DNA of 64,000 nucleotides from Streptomyces sp. F001 (GTDB lineage: Bacteria > Actinomycetota > Actinomycetes > Streptomycetales > Streptomycetaceae), in assembly GCF_004187715.1 (NCBI RefSeq), contig NZ_QZWF01000001.1, forward strand, positions 1,574,909 through 1,638,908. Reading direction: 5' to 3'. This document shows, one piece after another, positions 37,012-49,552 of this stretch (positions within the stretch are counted from its first letter, which is position 1; each line of letters starts with the position of its first letter). The position numbers and the translations under genes are program-made. A model generated the notes under the pieces. The model had not been told where the DNA came from. It worked only from the letters and a program-made list of their open reading frames with translations, and searched no databases.

Positions 37012-37254
37012 CTACGCGGCCTCGTCCAGGCCTGCGACCTCGGACAGCACCGGCTTGCCCTGGTCGGCCAGCTCCCGGCGCGGGCACGCGCCCCTGCCGA
37101 GGAGCGCCTGGATCCGGCGTACGCACGAGCCGCAGTCGGTCCCCGCCTTGCAGGCCGACGCTATCTGGCGTGGGGTGCAGGCGCCGTTCTCCGCGTGCTG
37201 CTTGACCTGCTGCTCGGTGATGCCGAAGCAACTGCAGACGAACACGCGGTCCAC
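37012..37254 (-). CDS. bfd: Bacterioferritin-associated [2Fe-2S] ferredoxin
   Basis: This small protein reduces the bacterioferritin core to release iron. It is 80 aa. The BFD-type iron-sulfur ligands are Cys7, Cys9, Cys41 and Cys44 (VCSCFG ... GTDCGSCV), giving C-x-C-x31-C-x2-C. The start GTG 37254 gives MDRVFVCSCF; GTG 37245 is possible. An iron-box-like sequence is centred 69 bases upstream, which predicts expression under iron limitation. Confidence 0.9.
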   Translation of the reverse strand: MDRVFVCSCFGITEQQVKQHAENGACTPRQIASACKAGTDCGSCVRRIQALLGRGACPRRELADQGKPVLSEVAGLDEAA

Positions 37255-37313
37255 CTCCCGCCGGGATCAAAGGGTCGTGCCGTAACCGATGGAGCACGGG
37301 CCCGCTTGATCGG

Positions 37314-37332
37314 TGAGGCAAACCTAACCTTA
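37314..37332. promoter_or_regulatory. DmdR/IdeR-type iron box upstream of bfd
   Basis: On the minus strand, TAAGGTTAGGTTTGCCTCA aligns to the actinobacterial iron-regulator palindrome TTAGGTTAGGCTAACCTAA with 14 of 19 positions identical, and its left half is almost perfect. It lies 60 to 78 bases upstream of the bfd start. DmdR1/IdeR with Fe2+ would repress bfd, which fits release of stored iron when iron is low. The region 37333-37430 holds no other feature I can name. Confidence 0.7.
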
Positions 37333-37430
37333 CCCGTCACGGGGGTGCCGTAAAAGTGGGAGGGGGCGCGGATCGTATGTGATCCGCGCCCCACCACACC
37401 GTCCGTAACGGGTCGACAACAGGTCGACCG

Positions 37431-40947
<3,517 letters not shown>

Positions 40948-42178
40948 TCGAGGACGTTGCGCACCGTCGTCTCGACGATCTGGCCGACCGCCTCCTGCGT
41001 GTAGTACGCCTGGTGTGAGGTGACCAGGACGTTCGGGAAGGTGACGAGGCGGGCCAGGGTGTCGTCCTCGATGGCCTCCAGGGACTTGTCGAGGAAGAAC
41101 AGGCCCGCCTCCGCCTCGTACACGTCGAGGCCGACCCCCGTGAAGCGGCCTGCGCGCAGTTCACGTACGAGGGCAGCGGTGTCGATGAGGCCGCCGCGGC
41201 TGGAATTCACCAGGATCACGTCGTTCTTCATCGTCTTCAGGGCGTCCGCGTCGATGAGGTGCTGGGTTTCCGGCATGAGGGGGACGTGCAGGGTGACCAG
41301 GTCGGACTCGGCGAGCAGTTGTTCCTTGGGGACGTACCGCATGCCGAGCTGCATGCACGTGGGGTTCTCGGCGATGTCCCAGCCGAGCAGCCGCATGCCG
41401 AAGCCGTGCGCGATCCGGGCGAACGCCTCGCCGATCTTGCCGGTGCCGAGGACGCCCGCGGTGCGGCCGTGCATGTCGCGGCCCATCAGGCCGTCGAGAC
41501 GGAAGTCGAAGTCGCGGGTGCGGGTGGAGGCGCGGACGATACGGCGGTTGACCGCCATGGCGAGGGTCCAGGCGAACTCGGCGACCGCGTACGGGGAGTA
41601 GTACGAGACACGGGCGACCGTCATGCCGAGGCGTTCGGCGACGGTGAGGTCGATGTTGTTGAAGCCGGTGGAACGCTGGGCGATCATGCGGGTTCCGGCG
41701 GCGGCGAGGGCCTCCAGGACGCGCGGGCCGAGATCGGCGTTGACGCTGGTGGAGATCACCTCGTGGCCGGCAGCGATGGGGACGGTGTCCTCGTTGAGGA
41801 AGACGTCCAGGCAGCGGACCTCGTGGTGGGCCTGGAAGGCCTGCTCGATCAGGGGCTTTTCGTCGGCCTGTACGCCGAAGGCCAGGATCTCCACGGGTGC
41901 CCTCCGGGGATTCACCGGAATTGTTGCCGTACGAGGCGAATATACGGGGCTGTGGGTGGGCGTGCTCGGGGGTCGGTTCGCTCACCGGCGCCGAGAGGGG
42001 GCCGCCTGAGCGGCGGCGAGGACGACCACAGCGTGCTCGGGCGACCCCGCATCCGTACCCCGGCCCGCCCGGCCGCCGCCCGGACCAGCGCGGTGAGCGC
42101 ACGTGCCTGGGCGGATCCGGGCGGGCAGGGCCGTGCCGTCGCGCACGACGGGCCGGACAGTGGCGAGTTGACGAGGTG

Positions 42179-43207
42179 TCAGCCGAAGAACACCCCGACC
42201 TCCTCGTAGAGCTTCAGGTCGACCGTCTTCAGCCGGGCCGTGGCCTCGGCGATCGGGACACGGACGATGTCCGTGCCGCGCAGGGCGACCATCGTGCCGA
42301 AGTCGCCGTCGCGGACGCAGTCGATGGCGTGCAGTCCGAAGCGGGTGGCGAGCCAGCGGTCGAAGGCGCTGGGGGTGCCGCCGCGCTGGACGTGCCCGAG
42401 GACCGTGGTGCGGGCCTCCTTACCGGTCCGTTTCTCGATCTCCTTGGCCAGCCACTCGCCGACGCCGGACAGTCGCACATGCCCGAAGGAGTCGAGGGAC
42501 TCGTCCTTGAGCACCATGTCGCCGTCCTTCGGCACGGCCCCTTCCGCGACGACCACGATGGGCGCGTACGACGCCTTGAAGCGGGAGGTCACCCAGGCGC
42601 ACACCTGGTCGACGTCGAAGCGCTGTTCGGGGATGAGGATGACGTTGGCGCCGCCGGCCAGTCCCGAGTGGATCGCTATCCAGCCGGTGTGACGGCCCAT
42701 CACCTCGACGACCAGGACGCGCATATGGGACTCGGCAGTGGTGTGCAGCCGGTCGATGGCCTCGGTCGCGATGCCGACCGCCGTGTCGAAGCCGAAGGTG
42801 TAGTCCGTGGCGGACAGGTCGTTGTCGATCGTCTTCGGGACCCCGACGCAGGGCACGCCGTACTCGTCGGACAGCCGCGCGGCGACGCCCAGGGTGTCCT
42901 CGCCGCCGATCGTGATGAGCGCGTCGACCTCCTGCTTGGCGAGGTTCTCCTTGATCCGTGCGATACCGCCCTCGTGCTGGAACGGATTGGTGCGCGAGGA
43001 GCCGAGGATGGTGCCGCCGCGGGGCAGGATGCCGCGCACGGCCGGGATGCCGAGGCGCATGAGGTCACCGTCGAGCGGACCGCGCCAGCCGTCCCGGAAG
43101 CCGACGAAGTCATAGCCGTACTCCTGCACGCCCTTACGGACGATGGCCCGGATGACGGCGTTGAGCCCGGGGCAGTCGCCGCCTCCGGTCAGTACTCCGA
43201 CCCGCAT
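42179..43207 (-). CDS. pfkA: 6-phosphofructokinase with PPi-type active-site residues
   Basis: The protein phosphorylates fructose 6-phosphate in glycolysis. It is 342 aa with MRVGVLTGGGDCPGLNAVIR, TILGSSRTNPF, the active-site block PKTIDND and EVMGRHTGWIA. The phosphoryl-donor positions read GGEDT (Asp104) and PKTIDND (Lys125). These are the residues of pyrophosphate-dependent enzymes such as that of Amycolatopsis methanolica; ATP enzymes have Gly at the first position. So the donor could be PPi rather than ATP. The start is ATG 43207. It is downstream of macR on the same strand with a 146-base gap. Confidence 0.9.
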   Translation of the reverse strand: MRVGVLTGGGDCPGLNAVIRAIVRKGVQEYGYDFVGFRDGWRGPLDGDLMRLGIPAVRGILPRGGTILGSSRTNPFQHEGGIARIKENLAKQEVDALITIGGEDTLGVAARLSDEYGVPCVGVPKTIDNDLSATDYTFGFDTAVGIATEAIDRLHTTAESHMRVLVVEVMGRHTGWIAIHSGLAGGANVILIPEQRFDVDQVCAWVTSRFKASYAPIVVVAEGAVPKDGDMVLKDESLDSFGHVRLSGVGEWLAKEIEKRTGKEARTTVLGHVQRGGTPSAFDRWLATRFGLHAIDCVRDGDFGTMVALRGTDIVRVPIAEATARLKTVDLKLYEEVGVFFG

Positions 43208-43353
43208 GGAATTGTCCCTTCGCCGCGGTGGTCGTATGCCCTGCGAGCACGCTAATGGTGATGCAGGTCACTACGGCATGGTCCGTGCGGGCAATTCCGG
43301 GGAATGGCCCAGCGGTTGGGGCCACGTGGCTCACTCCTCGGAGCCCAGGCGGC

Positions 43354-44037
43354 TCACTCCTCGTCGAGTCCGCGCTCTATCGCGTACCGCACCAGCTCCA
43401 CCCGGTTGTGCAACTGGAGCTTGCCGAGGGTGTTCTGGACGTGGTTCTGCACCGTGCGGTGGGAGATCACCAGTCGTTCCGCGATCTGCTTGTAGCTCAG
43501 GCCCTTGGCGACCAGCCGCAGCACCTCGGTCTCGCGTTCGGTCAGCCGCGGCGCCCTGGGCTCGTCGGTGTCCGGTCCCGCGCCGGGTGCCGGGTCGGAG
43601 GCGAGGCGGCGGTACTCGCCGAGGACCAGGCCGGCGAGGCCCGGTGTGAAGACCGGGTCGCCGACCGCCGTGCGGCGCACCGCGTCCAGCAGTTCTTCGG
43701 TGGAGGCCGACTTCAGCAGATAGCCGGTGGCACCGGACTTCACGGCCTCCAGTACGTCGGCGTGCTCGCCGCTCGCGGACAGGACCAGGACCCGCAGGGC
43801 GGGGTTGTGGGCCACCAGCTCCTTGCAGACCTGGACGCCGGGCTTGGCGGGCAGATTGAGGTCGAGGACGAGAACGTCGGGTGCGGCGGCCTTGGCGCGC
43901 CGGACCGCCTGTTCGCCGTCGCCCGCGGTGGCGACCACCTCGAAGCCGGACTCGGTCAGGTCGCGGGCGACGGCATCGCGCCACATGGGGTGGTCGTCGA
44001 CCACCATCACCTTGATCGTGCCCTGGTGCTCACTCAT
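43354..44037 (-). CDS. macR: MacR, NarL/LuxR-type response regulator
   Basis: The protein is 227 aa. Its receiver domain has Asp14-Asp15, phospho-acceptor Asp59 (VLVLDLNLP) and the Lys of YLLKSAS. The C-terminal LuxR-type helix-turn-helix is LTERETEVLRLVAKGLSYKQIAERLVISHRTVQNHV. The neighbouring kinase overlaps it by 4 bases (GTGA/ATGA type), so they form one unit. The pair corresponds to MacRS (SCO2120/SCO2121) of S. coelicolor, which affects morphological differentiation and actinorhodin production (from memory). A matching DNA box is at 23254 in this window. Confidence 0.85.
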   Translation of the reverse strand: MSEHQGTIKVMVVDDHPMWRDAVARDLTESGFEVVATAGDGEQAVRRAKAAAPDVLVLDLNLPAKPGVQVCKELVAHNPALRVLVLSASGEHADVLEAVKSGATGYLLKSASTEELLDAVRRTAVGDPVFTPGLAGLVLGEYRRLASDPAPGAGPDTDEPRAPRLTERETEVLRLVAKGLSYKQIAERLVISHRTVQNHVQNTLGKLQLHNRVELVRYAIERGLDEE

Positions 44038-45251
44038 CGCCGCCCCCGCGCCATCGTCGTGTCCTTCGGTACCTTCAGCTCGACTTCCGTGCCCTGTCCA
44101 GGGGTTGAGACCAGTTCGGCCGTGCCGCCCAGGTCGCGCAGCCGGCCGCGGATCGACAGGGCCACCCCGAGCCGCCCCTCACCCTCGGCCTGGGCGAGCC
44201 GGCCCTCGGGAATGCCCGGGCCGTCGTCGCGTACGGTCACGATCACCGAGTCGGGTTCGTCCTCGACGAGGATCCAGGCCCGGGCGCCCTCCCCGGCGTG
44301 CTTGCGGACGTTGTCCAGGGCGGCCGCGACGGCCGCGGCCAGCTCCCGCGCGGCATTCGGCGGCAGCAGCACAGGCGCACCGGGCTCGGCGAGGCTGGTC
44401 CGGGCGCCGGCGTACGGGACGAGCAGCGCGCGCACATCGACCGGGCCGTCGTCCTCCGGCTCCTCGACGGTGCGTACGACCGCCCCCTCGGCGGTGTCCT
44501 CCGACACCCGGGGGACGGGCACCAGCCCGCCGGAGACCAGGGTGCGCAGCGCCACCTCCTGCTCGCCGGCCAGCCGGCCCAGCTCGGCCGCCTCACCGCC
44601 GATCACCGCTCCGCGCCGCTGCACCATCGCCAGCACCTGGAGGACGCTGTCATGGATGTCCCGGGCGAGCCGTTCCCGCTCGCGGGTCGCGGCCTCGATC
44701 TCCAGGGCGCGGGCGAGGGTGCGCTCGGAGGCGCGGGCGACCTCCACGACGTAGCCGATGGCGATGGAGGCGATCCAGACGAGCAGCACCATGTGGACGG
44801 TGTCGCGGGTCGGTACGCCGGACCGGTGGACCAGGTTGGCGGCGGCGACCAGCGTGGAGGCGAAGGCCGCCCAGCGCCAGCCCCCCTTGATCGCGAACGC
44901 CAGCACGGCACCCGCGGTCCAGATCGACGGCAGGGTCGGCGCACTGGCGTCGATCCGCTCGGGGGTCTCGGCGACCCGGGTGAGCAGGATGCCGGTCAGG
45001 GCAATGGCGAGGTCGACGGTGAGGAAGGGCTTGGTGCAGCTCGCGGCGCTCGCGACCCTGGGCAGGGTGGCCAGGGTCCAGACGGCCAGTACCGCGAAGT
45101 AGGCGATGGCCACCCGAGGGCGGGCGACCTCGTCGTACGCGCTGATGAAGAGCCCGATCGCGTACACCATCGTCAGGACGCGGTAGCCCATGAGCGCACG
45201 CCACAGCGGCTGCTCGACCGACATCCTCATGACGCGCTCACGCCTGGCCAT
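44034..45251 (-). CDS. macS: MacS, membrane sensor histidine kinase
   Basis: The protein is 405 aa. About five to six membrane helices occupy residues 20-170 with almost no extracellular loop, so the signal is probably sensed in the membrane. The dimerisation region has the phospho-acceptor His200 in ERERLARDIHDSVLQVL, a HisKA_3-type box. The ATPase domain has ALDNVRKHAGEG and TVRDDGPGIPEGRL. The start is ATG 45251 or the in-frame ATG at 45230 (MRMSVEQPLW). It lies directly upstream of macR. Confidence 0.87.
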   Translation of the reverse strand: MARRERVMRMSVEQPLWRALMGYRVLTMVYAIGLFISAYDEVARPRVAIAYFAVLAVWTLATLPRVASAASCTKPFLTVDLAIALTGILLTRVAETPERIDASAPTLPSIWTAGAVLAFAIKGGWRWAAFASTLVAAANLVHRSGVPTRDTVHMVLLVWIASIAIGYVVEVARASERTLARALEIEAATRERERLARDIHDSVLQVLAMVQRRGAVIGGEAAELGRLAGEQEVALRTLVSGGLVPVPRVSEDTAEGAVVRTVEEPEDDGPVDVRALLVPYAGARTSLAEPGAPVLLPPNAARELAAAVAAALDNVRKHAGEGARAWILVEDEPDSVIVTVRDDGPGIPEGRLAQAEGEGRLGVALSIRGRLRDLGGTAELVSTPGQGTEVELKVPKDTTMARGRR

Positions 45252-45296
45252 GTCCCCCCACCCCGGCTCGGCCCGTCCCTGCTGGAAGGCCTGTTC

Positions 45297-46079
45297 CTAC
45301 TGGTCGGCCTGATCCTTTTCCTTCTGCGCCTGTTCCTTCTCGGCCTGCGCGAGCGCGGCCTTGGCCGCCTTGGCCGCTTCCTTCTCCGCCTTGGCCGCCT
45401 CCGCGATCTGCCGCTTGGCGGCGGTCGCGTACATGTCGACGTACTCCTGGCCGGAGAGCTTCATGATTTCGTACATGACCTCGTCGGTCACCGCGCGGAG
45501 CACGAATCGGTCGTGCTCCATGCCCTGGTAGCGGCGGAAGTCCAGCGGCTTGCCGATGCGGATGCCCGGCCGCATCAGCTTCGGCATGACCTTCCCGGGC
45601 GGCTGGATCTTCTCCGTGTCGATCATCGCGACCGGGATGACGGGCGCGCCGGTGGCCAGCGCCACGCGCGCGAGGCCGCCGGGCTTGCCGCGGTAGAGGC
45701 GACCGTCCGGCGAGCGGGTGCCCTCCGGATAGATGCCGAACAGCTCACCGCGCTCGATGACCTCGATCCCGCTCCTGATCGCCGCCTCGCCCGCGCCGCG
45801 GGCCCCGGAGCGGTCCACCGGCAGCTGGCCGAGGCCCTTGAAGATGGCGGCGGTCAGCCGGCCCTTGATGCCGGGGGTCGTGAAGTACTCGGCCTTCGCG
45901 ATGAAGGTGACCTTGCGGTCGAGGACCGCGGGCAGGAAGAACGAGTCGGAGAAGGAGAGGTGATTGCTCGCAAGGATCGCGGGGCCCTCGGCGGGTACGT
46001 TCTCCAGGCCCTCCACCCAGGGCCGGAAGACGAGCTTCAGCGGACCCCCGACGGAAACCTTCATCGCGCCGTACAACAA
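45297..46079 (-). CDS. PlsC-type 1-acyl-glycerol-3-phosphate acyltransferase
   Basis: The protein is predicted to transfer an acyl group to lysophosphatidate in phospholipid synthesis. It is 260 aa with the acyltransferase boxes NHLSFSD (H-x4-D), the FPEGTR-like IYPEGTRSPDG and PVIPVAMI. An unusual Lys/Ala/Glu/Gln-rich C-terminal helix of about 45 residues follows the domain (KAEKEAAKAAKAALAQAEKEQ) and may act as a coiled coil or membrane-surface helix. The TTG start at 46079 has AGGAGG at proper distance, so it is preferred over ATG 46064. Confidence 0.9.
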   Translation of the reverse strand: MLYGAMKVSVGGPLKLVFRPWVEGLENVPAEGPAILASNHLSFSDSFFLPAVLDRKVTFIAKAEYFTTPGIKGRLTAAIFKGLGQLPVDRSGARGAGEAAIRSGIEVIERGELFGIYPEGTRSPDGRLYRGKPGGLARVALATGAPVIPVAMIDTEKIQPPGKVMPKLMRPGIRIGKPLDFRRYQGMEHDRFVLRAVTDEVMYEIMKLSGQEYVDMYATAAKRQIAEAAKAEKEAAKAAKAALAQAEKEQAQKEKDQADQ

Positions 46080-46224
46080 CCGAGTGCCTCCTGTGTCTGT
46101 AAATCAGACCTTAACCCGGCGGCCGGGCGAAGAGGCCGACGGCCCTGGTCGGTGTCAGTGCGGTCGCGTACGGTGATGCACACCTGGACTCGTTCTCGCC
46201 CCTCTCATGAACAGGAGACCGAAG

Positions 46225-47004
46225 GTGCCGGTCCTTCCTGGAGCCGAGCCGTACCGCCATGACGGCGGGGAGGTCGGCGTCCTGCTCTGCCACGGCTTCA
46301 CCGGTTCACCCCAGTCACTGCGCCCCTGGGCGGAGTATCTCGCCGGGCACGGTCTGACCGTCGCCCTGCCGCTGCTTCCCGGGCACGGCACACGCTGGGA
46401 GGACATGCAGCTCACGGGCTGGCAGGACTGGTACGCCGAGGTGGACCGCGAGCTGCGTGCCCTGCGCGAGCGCTGCGCGCAGGTGTTCGTGTTCGGTCTG
46501 TCCATGGGCGGCGCCCTGGCCTTGCGGCTCGCCGCCAGGCACGGGGACGCGGTCAGCGGCGTCGTGGTCGTCAACCCGGGGAACAAGGTGCACGGCCTGT
46601 CGGCGTACGCCCTTCCGGTGGCCCGGCATCTCGTCCGGACGACGAAGGGCATCACCAGCGACATAGCCAAGCCGGGCGTGGAGGAGATCGGCTACGACCG
46701 GGTGCCACTGCACGCGGCGCACTCCCTGCGGATCTTCTTCCGCCTGGTCGACGGCGAGTTGCCGCAGGTCACCCAGCCGCTGCTGCTTCTGCACAGCCCG
46801 CAGGACCATGTGGTGCCGCCGGCCGACTCGGCGCGCATCCTCAGCCGGGTCTCGTCGACGGACGTGACGGAGCTGCTGCTGGAACAGAGCTACCACGTGG
46901 CGACGTTGGACCACGATGCGGACCGGATCTTCGAGGAGAGTCTCGCGTTCATCGGCCGGCTCGCACCCAGTGTCGGCAAGGAAGGGACGGCGGCAGGTGG
47001 CTGA
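46225..47004 (+). CDS. Alpha/beta hydrolase, carboxylesterase/monoacylglycerol lipase type
   Basis: The protein is 259 aa. The catalytic triad is visible: Ser93 in GLSMGG, Asp194 in SPQDHVV and His224 in SYHVATLDHD. The oxyanion region is LLCHGFTGSPQS. The SYHVATLDHD end matches Est30-like carboxylesterases. GTG 46225 is chosen because AGGAGA lies 7 bases upstream; an ATG at 46207 precedes that ribosome-binding site. The gene overlaps the next membrane protein by 8 bases. It is divergent from the PlsC gene, and both may act on lipids. Confidence 0.87.
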   Translation: MPVLPGAEPYRHDGGEVGVLLCHGFTGSPQSLRPWAEYLAGHGLTVALPLLPGHGTRWEDMQLTGWQDWYAEVDRELRALRERCAQVFVFGLSMGGALALRLAARHGDAVSGVVVVNPGNKVHGLSAYALPVARHLVRTTKGITSDIAKPGVEEIGYDRVPLHAAHSLRIFFRLVDGELPQVTQPLLLLHSPQDHVVPPADSARILSRVSSTDVTELLLEQSYHVATLDHDADRIFEESLAFIGRLAPSVGKEGTAAGG

Positions 47005-47653
47005 GCACGACTCCGACCGCGAGGACCGCGAGGAGCGCGACGAGCGGCAGGAGCGGGAGGACCGCACCGGCCGGCCGGACCGGGAGCATCGCGAGTCCGG
47101 CGAGCAGAACGTGCCGTTCGACGAGGAGGCCGCCTGGGCGGCGATCGTCGCCGGATACGGGGACGAGCCGCCGGACCCGCCGGGCGCCAAGCCGTTCAAG
47201 TCGGTCGAGGACCTGGCGCTGCTGGAGCCCGAGACCAACGACAGCAAGGGCAGCAAGGGCGACACGGCCCAGAATGAGCCGGAGCCCAAGCAGGAGACGC
47301 CCAAGCCGCTCGGCAGCTCCGTCAGCTTCGCCCCCGGCGTGAGCGGCGGTCCGCGCGACTACAGCCTGCAGGAGCCGTCCGACGACGACCTCGGTGAGGA
47401 CGACGAGGGCCACTTCGTGCCGCCGGAGCCGCCGCCGCTGCCCTCCGCCGACGCCACCGCCAAGTTCGCGTGGCTGGGTGTGATCGGCGGCCCCGTGCTG
47501 TTTCTGCTGGCGGTGCTGCTCGGCTGGGACATGACGTGGTGGCTGACCACACTCGGCATCGGCGGCTTCCTGGGCGGCTTCGCGACGCTGGTGATGCGGA
47601 TGCGCACGGACGACGAGGACGACGACGATCCGGGTCGGGGCGCGGTGGTCTGA
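46997..47653 (+). CDS. Acidic membrane protein of unknown function
   Basis: The protein is 218 aa. It opens with a very charged Asp/Glu/Arg-rich stretch (EHDSDREDREERDERQERED), then a conserved-looking block VPFDEEAAWAAIVAGYGDEPPDPPGAKPFKS, and a Pro/Asp-rich linker. Two adjacent C-terminal membrane helices (LGVIGGPVLFLLAVLLG and WWLTTLGIGGFLGGFATLVM) precede an acidic tail. It is a predicted two-helix protein with a large cytoplasmic part. GTG 46997 overlaps the esterase stop, so the two are coupled. Function unknown. Confidence 0.8.
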   Translation: MAEHDSDREDREERDERQEREDRTGRPDREHRESGEQNVPFDEEAAWAAIVAGYGDEPPDPPGAKPFKSVEDLALLEPETNDSKGSKGDTAQNEPEPKQETPKPLGSSVSFAPGVSGGPRDYSLQEPSDDDLGEDDEGHFVPPEPPPLPSADATAKFAWLGVIGGPVLFLLAVLLGWDMTWWLTTLGIGGFLGGFATLVMRMRTDDEDDDDPGRGAVV

Positions 47654-47658
47654 CCCGC

Positions 47659-48411
47659 TTACGCCGGTGGAATTCTGAGGGCGGCCAGGACCGGAAGGTG
47701 ATCCGTGGCCGCCCTCAAGTCCCGCTCCGTCACACCCCGGTATCCCCACGGAACACCACAGCCCAGGACCTCGATGCCCTCGGTCGCGAAGATCGCGTCG
47801 ATGCGCTGATGGGGGTCGGTCGGTGTCGAGGTGTACTCGCTGCCCCAGGGCGCGACGGCCCAGCAGTCCTGGAGGCTGTCGGCCAGGCGTCGGAAGGTGG
47901 GCCCGCCGGGGCGTTCGTTGAGGTCGCCGCCGGCGATGGCGTGCTCGGCACCCAGCCCGGCGAGCCGGTCCAGGAGCATGCCGCCCTGCGCGGACCGCTC
48001 GTCCTTCTGCAGCGAGAGATGGCAGCTCAGGACACCGATGCGGGCGCCGCCGAAGCGGACCACCGCGGTCGCGAAACCTCGCCGGTGCAGGCCGGGGGTG
48101 AGCGGCAGCAGGACGTCCTCGGTGCGCTCGACCGTGGCGCGCAGGGAGCACAGCAGGGCGGGCCCCGCCGCGGGGGCGCCGCCCGAGAGGATCACCTGTC
48201 CCGACGCGGCCGCGAGCCGGGCCAGCTTCTTGCGCCAGCGGAAGAACCGCGGGGCCTCCTGAACGAGGACGAGGTCGGGCTCGCAGGCACTGATCACCCG
48301 GGCGAGCGCGTCGGTGTCGTCGCGCATGGAGCGGATGTTGTAGCTGAGCACCCGGATCACGGCCGAACCGTCGGCTCCGGTACCGGAGTTGGGCAGCGGA
48401 CTCGTCGTCAT
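47659..48411 (-). CDS. Endonuclease/exonuclease/phosphatase family protein
   Basis: The protein is about 250 aa with the EEP fold: VLSYNIRSM at the start, LVLVQEAPRF, GVLSCHLSLQKDERSAQ, GGDLNERPGG and RIDAIFAT, and finally ATDHLPVLAAL. The Asn, Glu, Asp-Asn and terminal Asp-His residues of the metal-dependent phosphodiesterase site are present. Without a signal peptide it is presumably cytoplasmic. The substrate (nucleic acid or phospholipid head group) is unknown. ATG 48411 is chosen; an in-frame start at 48420 adds three residues. It is convergent with the preceding gene, 5 bases apart. Confidence 0.83.
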   Translation of the reverse strand: MTTSPLPNSGTGADGSAVIRVLSYNIRSMRDDTDALARVISACEPDLVLVQEAPRFFRWRKKLARLAAASGQVILSGGAPAAGPALLCSLRATVERTEDVLLPLTPGLHRRGFATAVVRFGGARIGVLSCHLSLQKDERSAQGGMLLDRLAGLGAEHAIAGGDLNERPGGPTFRRLADSLQDCWAVAPWGSEYTSTPTDPHQRIDAIFATEGIEVLGCGVPWGYRGVTERDLRAATDHLPVLAALRIPPA

Positions 48412-48484
48412 GGCGATCAAGATACGACGGGGCCCGCCGTCCCCGGGCGGGGCTCGGCGGGCACGGTCGTACCGGACTGCGGCG

Positions 48485-49438
48485 TCACATGATCGGGTCG
48501 GGCTCGCGGGCCAGGTCCGCGGCGCCGACCAGGCCGGCCTTGTTGCCGAGCTGGGCGGCGATCACATCGGCGACCGGGCGCCAGTTGCCGCCGACCAGCC
48601 AGCGCTTGTACGACTTGCGGATGGGGTCGAGGACCAGCTCGCCCTCCTCCGACAGGCCGCCGCCGACGATGAAGGCGGACGGGTCGAAGAGGGAGGCCAG
48701 GTCGGCGAGGCCGGCGCCGGCCCAGCGGGCGAGCTCGCGGTAGGAGTCGACGGCGACCGGGTCGCCCTGGCGGGCGGCCATGGAGATGTGCTTGCCCTCG
48801 ATGCCCTCGGGGGTGCCGTCACCGAGGGAGAGCAGCACCTCGGCGTTCTCGGGGGTGGCGTTGGCGCGCTGCTTGGCGTACCGGACGAGCGCGCGCCCGG
48901 AGGCATACTGCTCCCAGCAGCCCTGCGAGCCGCAGCCGCACAGCAGGCCGTCCGGCACCATCCGGATGTGACCGAACTCGGCGGCCACGCCGTAGTGCCC
49001 GCGGCGCAGCTTGTTGCCGATGATGATGCCGCCGCCGAGGCCGGTGCCGAGCGTGATGCAGATGACGTTGCGGTGGCCCTTGCCCGCGCCGAACTTGTAC
49101 TCGCCCCAGGCTGCGGCGTTGGCGTCGTTCTCCACGACGACGGGCAGGTCGACGCGCGCCTCGACCTTCTCCTTCAGCGGCTCCTGGCGCCAGTCGATGT
49201 TGGGGGCGAAGTAGACCGTCGAGCGCTGGCGGTTGACGTACCCGGCGGCACCGATGCCCACGCCGACGATCTCGTGCCCCGCGCGTGCGCCCTCCACCGC
49301 CGAGGCGATGGCATCCACGATGGCCTCGGGCGTGGTGGGGGTCGGCACCTTGAAGGTCGAGAGGATGTTGCCTTCCTCGTCGACCACGCCGGCCGCGATC
49401 TTCGTGCCGCCGATGTCGACGCCGATGGTGAGTCCCAT
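48485..49438 (-). CDS. glkA: Glucose kinase GlkA (ROK family)
   Basis: The enzyme phosphorylates glucose with ATP and is the central component of carbon catabolite repression in Streptomyces. It is 317 aa with the N-terminal phosphate-binding motif VDIGGTKIAAGVV, the active-site segment VVENDANAAAWGE, LGTGLGGGIIIGN, and the ROK zinc site LLCGCGSQGCWEQYASG. The start is ATG 49438. The gene stands alone with short gaps on both sides. The zinc-binding cysteines are intact and no key residue is missing. Confidence 0.95.
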   Translation of the reverse strand: MGLTIGVDIGGTKIAAGVVDEEGNILSTFKVPTPTTPEAIVDAIASAVEGARAGHEIVGVGIGAAGYVNRQRSTVYFAPNIDWRQEPLKEKVEARVDLPVVVENDANAAAWGEYKFGAGKGHRNVICITLGTGLGGGIIIGNKLRRGHYGVAAEFGHIRMVPDGLLCGCGSQGCWEQYASGRALVRYAKQRANATPENAEVLLSLGDGTPEGIEGKHISMAARQGDPVAVDSYRELARWAGAGLADLASLFDPSAFIVGGGLSEEGELVLDPIRKSYKRWLVGGNWRPVADVIAAQLGNKAGLVGAADLAREPDPIM

Positions 49439-49552
49439 GAATCCCTCAGTTTCGGTCGAGCCCCGCTATGGCCAACCGTACCCGAGGCCCTGTCGTCGGG
49501 TGCCCGCCGTCCGCCCGGAGGGCGGGGCCGGTGACGACCGGGTCAGTGGCCG

